Source: Bifidobacteriaceae bacterium
GTDB taxonomy: Bacteria; Actinomycetota; Actinomycetes; Actinomycetales; WQXJ01
Assembly: GCA_031265345.1 (NCBI GenBank)
Contig: JAISCU010000100.1
Location: 1-20,454 of the forward strand
Direction of reading: 5' to 3'
DNA: 20,454 bases
The position numbers were made by a program, and so were the translations under genes. Every line of letters starts with the position of its first letter. Position 1 is the first letter of the stretch. This document shows positions 7,890 through 15,238 of this stretch, one piece after another. Under the pieces are notes generated by a model. That model saw only the letters and a program-made list of their open reading frames with translations, made no database searches and had not been told where the DNA came from.

Positions 7890-8552
7890 ATGAATGCAAG
7901 ACTGATCGCGCGGACTCCGATTGTGGTGATGGCCGCTTTCGTCGGTCTGATCACGGCCGGTTGCGGTGGTGACGGCGAGACTGCGGCCACGGGCGGGAAC
8001 GGCGACGGCACTGGCACCGCCTCGGCGGACGTTTCCCAGGGTGCGAGCCAACAGACTGAGGAGGCTTCCGAATCGCCGGAACCACCGCAGGAACCCACCC
8101 TCGACGGAGTCGAGCTCCAATGGAACGGCTACACGATGGGGATCGAACAGGTGACGGACGATCCTGAGAAGATCTTCACCGCGAGCGGAGTGGACCTCGA
8201 GGGCAAAGCTCTGAAGATCTGCTTCGCCTACATCTCCGACCCCGCCAATTCAGGCGGCTTCGCCAGTGGCGCAGTGATGAACGATCTCGCCACCAAGCCC
8301 ATCGTGATCCTCGACGCCAGCGGCACAGTCTATGAATTCACAGGCAGCGTCGGCGACATCGCCATCAAGAGTGGCGACTCGGTCGACCAATTCGGGATCG
8401 AAGAACTGCAGGAGCGGTTCTCCGTGACGTTCGACGTGCCGACAAGCTCGAGTGTCGAGGATTTCCAGTTGCGCACCGACACCGGCGACAGCATTCGCTT
8501 GATGCCTTACGTCTCGGACGCCTACGCGGCCGATAGCCCAGACAGCGCCTGA
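7890..8552 (+). CDS. Putative lipoprotein of unknown function
   Basis: A 220-residue secreted lipoprotein. The N-terminus carries a basic start and hydrophobic stretch ending in LITAGC (lipidated Cys at residue 28). A Gly/Thr/Ser/Glu-rich unstructured linker follows to about residue 70, then a ~150-residue folded domain rich in beta-type residues (LDGVELQWNGYTMGIEQV at its start). The domain resembles the immunoglobulin-like DUF4352-type lipoproteins of Gram-positives in layout, with a late FQLRTDTGDSIRL, but I cannot assign it firmly. A strong GAAGGAAGGA ribosome binding site precedes the ATG. It stands alone between a divergent phosphofructokinase and a methyltransferase 99 bp downstream. 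Confidence 0.8.
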   Translation: MNARLIARTPIVVMAAFVGLITAGCGGDGETAATGGNGDGTGTASADVSQGASQQTEEASESPEPPQEPTLDGVELQWNGYTMGIEQVTDDPEKIFTASGVDLEGKALKICFAYISDPANSGGFASGAVMNDLATKPIVILDASGTVYEFTGSVGDIAIKSGDSVDQFGIEELQERFSVTFDVPTSSSVEDFQLRTDTGDSIRLMPYVSDAYAADSPDSA

Positions 8553-8651
8553 CAGGTCCTCACACGTCGGAATCCAAAGCCTGGCCCGGGTCGGGGGGCT
8601 GCCACGCCGAGCATTCCGGGTTGGCTCAGAAGTCAGTGGAATACTGAGTCG

Positions 8652-9503
8652 GTGATCAGCGGCTACGGACCGGTGCCGGAGGGCGTTTCGCCTGACCCCG
8701 CGGTGGCGTATTGGGAAGTCTCAGCCGACCAGTACTACCAGGAGCATGCAGGGCACCTGGGCGTCGACCGCCTGGTCTGGTGCCCGGAAGGGCTCGACGA
8801 ATCGAACGTCCATTTGCTTGGCGGCGTGGAGGGCCTGCGCGTGCTGGAGGTCGGTTGCGGCGCGGCTCAAGGCACCCGTTGGGCCGTCGGCGCGGGGGCA
8901 TTGGCGGTCGGCGTCGATCTCTCGGCGGGCATGCTGGCGGTTGCACGGCGGCTCGGCACCAAGGGTCTCACCTTGGTCCAGGCCGACGCCGCTGCCTTTC
9001 CTTTCGCGGACGCTGCCTTCGATCTGGCCTTCTCGGCTTTCGGCGCGCTGCCGCATGTGCCCTCGCTGGCGGCCGTCCACCGGGAGGTCGCGCGCGTGTT
9101 GGCGCCGGGAGGGCGTTGGGTCTTCTCGGCCGATCACCCCTTCGCCTGGGTCTTTCCGGACTCGCCGCGCCCGGAGGACTTGTCCGTCCGCCGCTCGTAT
9201 TTCGACCGCACACCGTATTTCGAGATGGACGATGCCGCTCGCTTGAGTTACGTCCACCACCACGCCACGCTTTCCGACCACTTCGCCGCCTTAATCGACG
9301 CGGGCTTCGTCGTGGACCGAGTGCTCGAGCCGGAATGGCCCGCACCGGACAGCGGGGCTGATGACGGAGCGGGCGACGGCGAATGGGCGGCCTGGTCCCG
9401 CGACCGCGGTGCCCTGACTCCCTCGACCCTGATCATCGCCGCCCACCGGCAAGAGCGTGCCAATTGCCGGTGCCCGTTGGCGCCAAGGCTCCTTGGCAGC
9501 TAG
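8652..9503 (+). CDS. Class I SAM-dependent methyltransferase
   Basis: A 283-residue cytoplasmic methyltransferase of the Methyltransf_11/25 type. Motif I is VLEVGCGAAQG (64-74), the acidic residue ending strand 2 is Asp89 in GVDLSAGM, motif II/III is LVQADAAAFPF followed by FDLAFSAFGALPHV. The downstream half (DHPFAWVFPD and RRSYFDRTPYF) matches a conserved actinobacterial set of uncharacterised methyltransferases, as I recall; the substrate is unknown. Start is GTG with no clear Shine-Dalgarno. AATACT at 8640-8645 lies six bases before it, so a leaderless transcript is possible. The stop is 11 bp before the toxin-like gene, which may be cotranscribed. Confidence 0.85.
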   Translation: MISGYGPVPEGVSPDPAVAYWEVSADQYYQEHAGHLGVDRLVWCPEGLDESNVHLLGGVEGLRVLEVGCGAAQGTRWAVGAGALAVGVDLSAGMLAVARRLGTKGLTLVQADAAAFPFADAAFDLAFSAFGALPHVPSLAAVHREVARVLAPGGRWVFSADHPFAWVFPDSPRPEDLSVRRSYFDRTPYFEMDDAARLSYVHHHATLSDHFAALIDAGFVVDRVLEPEWPAPDSGADDGAGDGEWAAWSRDRGALTPSTLIIAAHRQERANCRCPLAPRLLGS

Positions 9504-9549
9504 ACTTGGCAATCGTGGATGATGAGCCGCTGATCTTGGCCAGCGCCAA
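9459..9549. promoter_or_regulatory. Cluster of TTGGC/GCCAA boxes over the toxin-antitoxin-like operon start
   Basis: Four TTGGC and three GCCAA pentamers fall within 91 bases: GCCAA 9459, the palindrome TTGGCGCCAA 9477-9486, TTGGC 9493, 9506 and 9536, and GCCAA 9545. A 7-bp-arm inverted repeat, GCCAAGG-CT-CCTTGGC, spans 9482-9497. They overlap the end of the methyltransferase gene and the first codons of the toxin-like gene. Clustered inverted half-sites are typical of autoregulated toxin-antitoxin promoters, and the second gene encodes an HTH-like protein. Codon composition could produce some of these matches. Confidence 0.4.
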
Positions 9550-9781
9550 GCGCCATCGGTTGAATGACGATGACATCTTGAACGCTTATGGGTTCGCGCT
9601 GGCCTATTTCACGGACCATTCTGGCGAGCGGCCCCTGTTGATGCTTCTGGGGCCCGACTGTTCGGGCACAAGCCTGCTCGAAATCGGCGTCGTGGAGCGA
9701 CATGATTACGATGCCGTCTGCATAGTTCACGCGATGCCTGCTCGACCCGCAAGCCTACAGAAAGGAGGGTTACAAGGATGA
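9515..9781 (+). CDS. Small toxin-like protein of a two-gene module
   Basis: An 88-residue protein if it starts at GTG 9515, which is 11 bases after the methyltransferase stop; longer in-frame starts would run inside that gene. It has ILASAKRHRLNDDDILNAY near the N-terminus, LLMLLGPDCSGTSLLEIGV in the middle and VCIVHAMPAR near the end. The order of helix followed by LGPD..G.LLEIGVV and (V/I)IHAMPAR is one I associate with small actinobacterial RelE/BrnT-like toxin candidates (RNase-type fold), a recollection and not a proven match. It overlaps the next gene by ATGA. No Shine-Dalgarno is obvious before GTG. It could be a non-toxic small protein, so the name is provisional. Confidence 0.65.
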   Translation: MDDEPLILASAKRHRLNDDDILNAYGFALAYFTDHSGERPLLMLLGPDCSGTSLLEIGVVERHDYDAVCIVHAMPARPASLQKGGLQG

Positions 9782-10056
9782 AGCTAGACGACCTCTCGAG
9801 CGCTGAGCGAACTGAGCTTGAAGCATGGGGAAGTGACATGGCCGACAGGTTCGAGGCCGGGATTGAGGCCACTCCCGATGCGAAGATCCCGCCGCTGGTC
9901 GAGTTGAGACGACTTCGTTATCAGCGGCGCCTGATTGATCAGGGGATCTCCGGCCAAGTGAAAGAGGCCCGCTCCCAGGGAGACTCGTGGCACAGGATCG
10001 GGCTGGCCTTGGGCACCACTGCCGAGGCCGCCAGGCAACGCTACCGAGTCGCCTGA
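9778..10056 (+). CDS. Antitoxin-like small protein with C-terminal helix-turn-helix
   Basis: A 92-residue acidic, helical protein. Residues ~39-60 (PPLVELRRLRYQRRLIDQG) suggest a dimerising helix, and the last ~30 (GDSWHRIGLALGTTAEAARQ) look like a helix-turn-helix of the type that recognises DNA in sigma-70 region 4 or small regulators. Its ATG lies within the toxin-like gene's stop (ATGA), so the two are translationally coupled, and AAAGGAGG (9761-9768) is a strong ribosome binding site. In toxin-before-antitoxin operons the HTH partner commonly neutralises the toxin and represses the promoter; here that is inference. No close family name can be given. Confidence 0.7.
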   Translation: MKLDDLSSAERTELEAWGSDMADRFEAGIEATPDAKIPPLVELRRLRYQRRLIDQGISGQVKEARSQGDSWHRIGLALGTTAEAARQRYRVA

Positions 10057-10164
10057 TCGATACACCACCACGGGTTCGGCCAGCGGACATGCGCGGAAGA
10101 CGACCCGGCGGCATCGGACAAGCGACAGCCGAAACGCGCGGAGGGGCCAAGATCCGGGGCGGTC

Positions 10165-10773
10165 CTAGATCCAACGCTTTTCGCGCGCCACTTCGACCAG
10201 GTGCTCGCGGCTTTCGACCCCGGCCTTCATGAGCGCTGAGGATAGATAGTTGCGCACCGTGCCGTAGGCCAGGTGGAGTTCGGAGGCGATGGATCGGGTG
10301 CTGCGGCCGCGTCCGAGCAGGTGGATGACCTCGAGTTCGCGGTCGGTCAATGGGCAGTCGATCGCGAGGGCGTCCGCGATCATTTCGGGGTCGAAGTACC
10401 TCTTGCCTTGGGCGACCTCGGCGATCGCCTCGACCACGTTGTTCGGCGCGGCCGCCTTGGTCAAGAAGCCGGCGACTCCGAGCCTCAGGGCGCTCCGCAT
10501 CAGGCCGGGCCGCCCGAACCGGGTCAGCATCAAGACCCGACGGGCCGGATTCGCCTGGAGCAGAGCCCGCGCGGTGGCCAAGCCATCGGCGCCGGGCATG
10601 TCGTAGTCGAGCACCACCACAGCGGGGTTCTCCTGGCGGGCCAACCGGACGGCATCGGCCCCTCGGCAGGCCTGGGCGACCCGGCCGATCAGGGGACTCG
10701 AAGCCAAGATGATGGCCAGGGACTCGCGGAGCAGGTCTTCATCATCGACCAGCAGAACGTCATACGCGACCAC
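10165..10773 (-). CDS. NarL/FixJ-family response regulator (DesR-like)
   Basis: A 202-residue two-domain regulator. The receiver domain keeps the acidic pair Asp10/Asp11, the phospho-acceptor Asp56 in VVVLDYDMPG, Thr84 and Lys106. After a short linker, residues ~141-202 form a LuxR-type HTH (PLTDRELEVIHLLGRGRSTR, then SIASELHLAYGTVRNYLSSA). It starts with GTG and overlaps the histidine kinase gene by 14 bases, with a G-rich GGGGG before the start. It is the last gene of the operon. By family it should bind an inverted repeat; the TGTCAC/GTGACA element in the divergent region is the prime candidate, which would place the exporter genes under its control. Confidence 0.92.
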   Translation of the reverse strand: MVAYDVLLVDDEDLLRESLAIILASSPLIGRVAQACRGADAVRLARQENPAVVVLDYDMPGADGLATARALLQANPARRVLMLTRFGRPGLMRSALRLGVAGFLTKAAAPNNVVEAIAEVAQGKRYFDPEMIADALAIDCPLTDRELEVIHLLGRGRSTRSIASELHLAYGTVRNYLSSALMKAGVESREHLVEVAREKRWI

Positions 10774-11845
10774 TGACTTCGCCCCCTAAGGCCAAGCACA
10801 CCTTGAGCGTGAACAGCCCATTCTGGCAGGCCGTGGTCAGTTCTCCACCGGTCGCCGCGCTCTTGGCGGCCAGCGCCGTCAGCCCGCCCGCTCGGGCTGG
10901 CGCAGGCAATTCCGGCGCGCCGTCGTTGACGATCTCGACCCGGTCGTGGCCCACGACTATCCAGACCCGAGTCGCTTCGGAGTGGCGCAGAATGTTGGTG
11001 ACTCCCTCTCTCAAGGCGCGCGCGACCAACGGCTCCGCCTCCTTGCCGACGGCGGCCTCATGGACAACCGCGCAGTCGATTCCGGCGGCCTCCAACAGTT
11101 GCCTGGAGTTCTCGAGCTCGGCGCCCAGGTCGAATTGGTGCCCGCCCAGCGTGAGCGTCCTGGACTCCTTCAGCGCATTGGCGGTGAGCCCACGCGCCAG
11201 CGCCAACTCATGCCGTGCCGCTTCGGCGTCCTCTTCCAGGAGCGCTTCGACGGCGGCCAGCTTGAACGATAGGGCGTGCAGTGTGTGGCCCTGGACATCG
11301 TGCAAGTCTTGGGCCAACCGCAATCGTTCCGCGTCCTTCGCCTCTTGGGCCGCGCCCAAGCGGGCATCGCGTTCGGCCTGGGACGCATGCCACCGCCGCG
11401 ACGAGGCGAGGAAGTCCCCGAATAACAGGAAGTACACCGCCAACGGGGCCACCAGGTACTCGATCCTCTCGGCCGCGGTCAACGCTGGCGCGATGGCCGC
11501 CGGGATAGCGATGACCGACGCCCCGAACGCGGCGCTGAACCACAAGACAAATTCGACCGCCACCGCTGCGGGCGCGACAAACCTGGGCCAACCAGCAATT
11601 CCAGGCCAGCGCGACGCGCCCGGAGTGAAGGCGACGGCGAACGGCCACATGATCGCCAGGGCGGTCACGCCGAGGGCCGCCTCGGCTCCGGTGCGCAGGT
11701 TGAGGGCCACGATCACGGGCAGGATCGCGGCGAAAGCGGCAGCCAACAATCGTGCCTGCACACCCAGGCCGGTGTGAGTGGGTAGTCCCCCGAGCCGCCT
11801 CATCTGCCCCGCCGTCCCCGTCTTCGACTGCGGCCAGATTATCAC
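10760..11845 (-). CDS. DesK-like sensor histidine kinase
   Basis: A 361-residue membrane kinase. The N-terminal ~145 residues contain about four hydrophobic segments with short loops and no sizeable extracellular domain. The dimerisation/phosphoacceptor domain (HisKA_3) has AQDLHDVQGH with the phosphorylated His182. The ATPase part has the N-box REGVTNILRHSEA (Asn284), the VEIVNDG box at ~303-309 and the Gly-rich GGLTALAAKSAATGGEL. GTG at 11845 is chosen because it forms a GTGA overlap with the stop of the small membrane protein; longer starts run into that gene. It overlaps the regulator gene downstream. DesK-type kinases often sense membrane or cell-envelope state, so a signal linked to the exporter substrate is likely but unproved. 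Confidence 0.9.
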   Translation of the reverse strand: MIIWPQSKTGTAGQMRRLGGLPTHTGLGVQARLLAAAFAAILPVIVALNLRTGAEAALGVTALAIMWPFAVAFTPGASRWPGIAGWPRFVAPAAVAVEFVLWFSAAFGASVIAIPAAIAPALTAAERIEYLVAPLAVYFLLFGDFLASSRRWHASQAERDARLGAAQEAKDAERLRLAQDLHDVQGHTLHALSFKLAAVEALLEEDAEAARHELALARGLTANALKESRTLTLGGHQFDLGAELENSRQLLEAAGIDCAVVHEAAVGKEAEPLVARALREGVTNILRHSEATRVWIVVGHDRVEIVNDGAPELPAPARAGGLTALAAKSAATGGELTTACQNGLFTLKVCLALGGEVSGRV

Positions 11846-12159
11846 CCGTCGCTCGTGCCGCCCTCCTGCCTCCGTGCCAGGGATGCCCGGCTCCGCGAGC
11901 GTTCCCGCCTGCCGAGAGCCCAATGGGCGCCGGCCGCGACCGCGATCACTGCCATCCCGGCTGCGAAGACGAGCGTGCCAGAGCCCTCGCCCCTCATCGG
12001 CATGATGTCCAGCACCGCGCCCAAGATGCCATCGCGAAGCCCGTCCCCACGCCGCTCGGCCAGAGTCATGCCCACCAGGAACAGGCCGACAAGGATGATC
12101 ACGGTATTCAGGATCGGACGCGCTCGCAGACCCGTCTCGGGCCGTCGGTTATAGTTCAT
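11842..12159 (-). CDS. Small two-span membrane protein upstream of the sensor kinase
   Basis: A 105-residue protein with two predicted membrane segments, roughly residues 17-34 (ILNTVIILVGLFLVGMTLA) and 63-82 (LVFAAGMAVIAVAAGAHWAL), and a basic, Arg-rich C-terminus. It ends in a 4-base GTGA overlap with the kinase gene, which implies coupled translation. A likely -10 TAGATT lies eight bases before its ATG with no Shine-Dalgarno, so its message may be leaderless. It may be an accessory subunit of the kinase or exporter; nothing in the sequence identifies a family. Confidence 0.7.
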   Translation of the reverse strand: MNYNRRPETGLRARPILNTVIILVGLFLVGMTLAERRGDGLRDGILGAVLDIMPMRGEGSGTLVFAAGMAVIAVAAGAHWALGRRERSRSRASLARRQEGGTSDG

Positions 12160-12205
12160 AGCACCGCAATCTAGCCTTGCCGCAGCCCCGCCAATAGTGT
12201 CATTT

Positions 12206-12226
12206 TGTCACCAGATCTGAGTGACA
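12206..12226. promoter_or_regulatory. TGTCAC-N9-GTGACA inverted repeat, candidate response-regulator operator
   Basis: TGTCAC (12206-12211) and GTGACA (12221-12226) form a perfect inverted repeat with a 9-base spacer, and a third TGTCA lies eight bases to the left at 12198-12202. The element sits in the 111-bp gap between the divergent kinase operon and ABC exporter genes. NarL-family regulators bind such short inverted repeats, so this is the likely binding site. Spacing to promoters cannot be fixed without a start-site map. Confidence 0.5.
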
Positions 12227-12244
12227 GCCGCCCACTACCAGGCA

Positions 12245-12260
12245 TCGCTCCGAGGAGCGA
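12245..12260 (+). promoter_or_regulatory. Hairpin around the ribosome binding site of the ABC ATPase gene
   Basis: TCGCTCC-GA-GGAGCGA is a perfect inverted repeat, realistically a 5-bp stem with a CCGAGG loop. The best ribosome binding site of the gene, AGGAG at 12253-12257, lies in its loop and 3' arm, 13 bases before the ATG. It may limit translation initiation. The stem is short, so the effect is uncertain. Confidence 0.3.
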
Positions 12261-12270
12261 CGGTTGACTC

Positions 12271-13191
12271 ATGAACAATCGATCCTCGGCCCCGGCCGGC
12301 TTGGAGTTGTCCGGCGTCTCGTTCGCGTACTCCCCTGCCCACCCGGTCCTCGACGCCCTGTCCTTCAAGGTCCGCCGCGGCGAGATCTACGCGCTGCTCG
12401 GCCGCAACGGCGCGGGCAAGACCACTTGTCTGGAGCTAATCGAAGGGCTGCGAGGCGCCCACGCGGGTAGCTGTCGGCTGTTCGGAGACCTGAGCCCACG
12501 GCATCGGGAAGCGCGTCGTCGCGTCGGTGTGATGTTCCAGGACCCGGCCGTGCCCGGCGACCTGACGCCCCCCGAAGCCCTCGCGCTGTTCGGGGAGGCG
12601 TCGGGACGGATGGACGATGCCGCTCGCGCGGTTCGCAGCGCCGACTTGGGTTCGCGGACCCGCGTCAGAGCAGCCGACCTCTCCGGCGGCGAGAGGCGAC
12701 GCCTCGACTTCGCCATCGCCGCCTGGGGCGCGCCCGACCTCCTGATCCTGGACGAGCCCACCAACGGCATGGACCTGGACTCGCGCGATTGGCTGTGGGG
12801 CGAGGTCCGCCGCGCCCGGGACGCCGGTTGCGCGGTCCTGGCCACGACCCACTATCTCGAGGAGGCCCGCGCCAACGCTGACCGGATCGGGATATTGCGG
12901 AAGGGCATGATCGCGGCTGAGGGCTCCTACGACCAACTGGCCCAAGACCGGGGCGTTCAGGTGCGCTTCCGACTGTCGGGGCCGGTGGACTCCAGTTGGG
13001 GCGAAGCGGACCTCGACGGCGCTCACGGCCTGAGAACCACGGATGTGCACCGCACCGTCACCGGATTGGTTGATGAAATCAGACGGGCTGGCGTGCGGCT
13101 GGTCGATCTCGAGGCCACCCGGACGTCGCTGCACGACCTCATCTTGGGCCCATCGGGCCGCGACCTCGACGAGGAGGTGGCAGCACGATGA
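12271..13191 (+). CDS. ABC transporter ATP-binding protein (drug/lipid exporter type)
   Basis: A 306-residue ATPase of the ABC-2 exporter family (CcmA/NodI/DrrA-like). It has Walker A GRNGAGKT (44-51), the Q-loop at Gln90 (MFQDPAV), signature LSGGE (137-141), Walker B LLILDE (157-162), the D-loop NGMDLDSRD and the switch His194. The C-terminal ~90 residues form the extra domain seen in DrrA-like exporters. It overlaps the permease gene by ATGA. The usual partner of a DesKR-type system is an exporter for a toxic or membrane-active compound; the substrate is not readable. Context suggests regulation by the divergent two-component system. Confidence 0.93.
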   Translation: MNNRSSAPAGLELSGVSFAYSPAHPVLDALSFKVRRGEIYALLGRNGAGKTTCLELIEGLRGAHAGSCRLFGDLSPRHREARRRVGVMFQDPAVPGDLTPPEALALFGEASGRMDDAARAVRSADLGSRTRVRAADLSGGERRRLDFAIAAWGAPDLLILDEPTNGMDLDSRDWLWGEVRRARDAGCAVLATTHYLEEARANADRIGILRKGMIAAEGSYDQLAQDRGVQVRFRLSGPVDSSWGEADLDGAHGLRTTDVHRTVTGLVDEIRRAGVRLVDLEATRTSLHDLILGPSGRDLDEEVAAR

Positions 13192-13958
13192 TCACTTTGG
13201 CCATCTCCGAGCTGAAGATGCTGGCCCGCAACCGAACGGTGGCGATCATGACCCTGGCGATGCCGCTGATCCTGGGCGCGATGCTCTACCTGATGCCCGG
13301 CACACGGAACGGTTCCGGCCCCGGTCCCGCGCCTCAGGGCTTCGCCCAAACGTTGATCCCGCTGGTCGCCGGGCTAGGGACCTACCTGGCCGGGACCTCC
13401 ACCCTCGCCTCGCGGCGGCAAGCCCTGGTGCTCAAACGGCTCCGCATGACGGTGCTCAGTCCGGCCCGCATCCTGGCTGGGATCCTGGTCCCGATCGCCT
13501 TGGTCAACGCCTGCCAACTGTTCGCGATTCTGGCTGTGGTGGACTTGCTTTCGCCGCGCGGGGATGCGGGCTTGGCCTGGTTGGCCGTGGCCATCGTGGT
13601 CGCTGAACTACTATTCGCCGCGTTGGCCCTTCTGACCGCCGTCTACACTCCTTCCGCCGAACATGCCCAGTACACCACGCTGCCAGTCCTGCTGGTGGTG
13701 ATCGGCGCTGCAACCTGGGTCGCCGCGACCGGGCCCGCCAATACTGATGGCGGCATGACCGGTCTGATTCAACTGGCGTTGCCCGGCGGCGGGTTGGCGA
13801 CCATGGCAGGAGTCGATTGGCACAGCACCGCTGCCGCCGCCCCTGGCGTCGCGGGGATGGCTGCGACCTTGGCCTGGACCGCCCTGGCAGCCTTCGTCGC
13901 GCTCAGACTGTTCGCCTGGGACCCGCGCTCCCCCGCCCGCCGCCGAATCGCGGGGTAG
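13188..13958 (+). CDS. ABC-2 type transporter permease
   Basis: A 256-residue membrane protein with about six hydrophobic segments and a short N-terminal cytoplasmic helix (MITLAISELKMLARNRTVAI) that precedes the first of them, as is typical for ABC-2 permeases. The segment LVLKRLRMTVLSPARIL is the usual cytoplasmic loop after segment 2. It pairs with the preceding ATPase via a 4-base overlap and is the last gene of that plus-strand operon. It converges on carA with a 113-bp gap that holds a nested inverted repeat. Confidence 0.9.
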   Translation: MITLAISELKMLARNRTVAIMTLAMPLILGAMLYLMPGTRNGSGPGPAPQGFAQTLIPLVAGLGTYLAGTSTLASRRQALVLKRLRMTVLSPARILAGILVPIALVNACQLFAILAVVDLLSPRGDAGLAWLAVAIVVAELLFAALALLTAVYTPSAEHAQYTTLPVLLVVIGAATWVAATGPANTDGGMTGLIQLALPGGGLATMAGVDWHSTAAAAPGVAGMAATLAWTALAAFVALRLFAWDPRSPARRRIAG

Positions 13959-13966
13959 CCCCGAGG

Positions 13967-14022
13967 GCTTCATGGCCGGTCGCGCCCGACTGCGACCTTC
14001 GAAGCTTCGTGGCCGGTCGCGC
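13967..14022. repeat. 19-bp direct repeat (two copies, one mismatch)
   Basis: GCTTCATGGCCGGTCGCGC (13967-13985) recurs as GCTTCGTGGCCGGTCGCGC (14004-14022), 37 bases apart, differing at one base. The second copy forms part of the inner arm of the nested inverted repeat that follows. The pair lies between convergent genes. Confidence 0.7.
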
Positions 14023-14048
14023 TGGAACACGAAGGCGGGAAGGTCGCA
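13991..14048. terminator. Nested inverted repeat between convergent operons, possible bidirectional terminator
   Basis: Outer arms TGCGACCTTC (13991-14000) and GAAGGTCGCA (14039-14048) pair over 10 bases. Inner arms CTTCGTG (14005-14011) and CACGAAG (14028-14034) pair over 7, so the RNA could fold as two nested stems from either strand. No U-tract follows on either side, so a simple intrinsic terminator is doubtful. The layout mirrors the 93-bp palindromic repeat at 19080-19336. Confidence 0.45.
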
Positions 14049-14071
14049 TTTCGCTGCAGCATGCCCCCGGA

Positions 14072-15238
14072 TCAGGTCACGGATTGAGCCAGCATCAGGG
14101 CGACGAAGCGGTCGAAGAGGTAGGCGGCATCGTGCGGTCCAGCTGCCGCCTCGGGGTGGTACTGGACCGAGAAGGCAGGCCGGTCCAACAGCGTCAAACC
14201 CTCCACCACTTGGTCGTTCAGGTCCACATGCGACACCGACACGCGACCAAAACGCCCGTCCTCGAACGGCGCCACGACCGGGCCGGACAAGGGCACGTCC
14301 ACCGCGAACCCATGATTGTGGGCCGTGATCTCGACCTTGCCAGTGGACAAGTCCATCACTGGATGGTTCACGCCCCGGTGGCCGAAGCCCAATTTGTAAG
14401 TGGGGAACCCCAGCGCCCGGCCCAAGAGTTGGTTGCCGTAACAGATGCCGAAGAAGGGTATCCCGGCGTCCAGAACGCAACGCAGCAACTCCAGTTCAGA
14501 CCCCGCCGCCGCCGGGTCGCCCGGACCGTTGGAGAAGAACACCCCATCCGGCGACAAAGCCTTGACCTCCTCGAAGCCGGTGGACCGAGGCACCACTTGC
14601 ACCCGCACTCCCCGCTGCGCCAGCAGTTCCGGCGTCATGCCCTTGATCCCGAGGTCCACGGCCACAACGGTCGCAACCACGGGCACGCCAGGCGGTGGCT
14701 CCACCACATAGGCCGAAGCGGTGGTGACCTCGCCCGCCAAGTCTTGGCCCGTCATCGGCGGCGTGTCCTGAACCACCGCCATCAATTCCTCGTACGAGCG
14801 GCGCCGGCCGAACTCGTCGAGAGCCGCCGGACCGGAGAAGATTCCCGCCCGCATGGCGCCGCGCTCACGCAGATGCAAAGTGATGGCGCGGGTGTCCACA
14901 TCGCACAGGCCGACCACCCCTTGGTCCCGCAATTCGTCCTCGAGCGCCCGCTCGGAACGCCAGTTCGACGGTCGCAGCGCCGGGTCTCGCACCACATACC
15001 CGGCCACCCAGATCCGCCCCGACTCCGGGTCCTCGGAGTTCACGCCGGTGTTACCGATGTGCGGGGCGGTCATGACCACGATCTGGCGGTGGTAAGACGG
15101 ATCGGTCAGCGTCTCCTGGTAGCCGGTCATCGACGTGTTGAACACGATCTCCCCGGTCGTCACGCCCCGCGCCCCGAACGGCCTCCCCCGAAAATGCCGC
15201 CCGTCCTCCAGCACCAACAGCGCCAACTCCTGCTCCAC
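14072..15238 (-). CDS. carA: Carbamoyl-phosphate synthase small (glutaminase) subunit
   Basis: A 388-residue protein that releases ammonia from glutamine for the large subunit, feeding pyrimidine and arginine synthesis. The N-terminal domain has [18 protein letters not shown] and the usual [16 protein letters not shown]. The glutaminase half has VDLGIKGM, the nucleophile Cys266 in [10 protein letters not shown] and the His361/Glu363 pair in YHPEA. The nucleophile elbow reads ICYGNQ where many homologues have ICLGHQ, a modest departure that leaves the catalytic Cys intact. The start is a GTG that shares one base with the pyrC stop (TAGTG). It is the last gene of the pyr run; carB, normally next, is absent and must lie elsewhere. 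Confidence 0.95.
   Translation of the reverse strand: MEQELALLVLEDGRHFRGRPFGARGVTTGEIVFNTSMTGYQETLTDPSYHRQIVVMTAPHIGNTGVNSEDPESGRIWVAGYVVRDPALRPSNWRSERALEDELRDQGVVGLCDVDTRAITLHLRERGAMRAGIFSGPAALDEFGRRRSYEELMAVVQDTPPMTGQDLAGEVTTASAYVVEPPPGVPVVATVVAVDLGIKGMTPELLAQRGVRVQVVPRSTGFEEVKALSPDGVFFSNGPGDPAAAGSELELLRCVLDAGIPFFGICYGNQLLGRALGFPTYKLGFGHRGVNHPVMDLSTGKVEITAHNHGFAVDVPLSGPVVAPFEDGRFGRVSVSHVDLNDQVVEGLTLLDRPAFSVQYHPEAAAGPHDAAYLFDRFVALMLAQSVT

Noticed and set aside
9482..9497. Intrinsic terminator after the methyltransferase gene (GCCAAGG/CCTTGGC)
   Set aside because: The loop would be two bases, no T-run follows and it overlaps the coding end; it is better read as part of the TTGGC box cluster.
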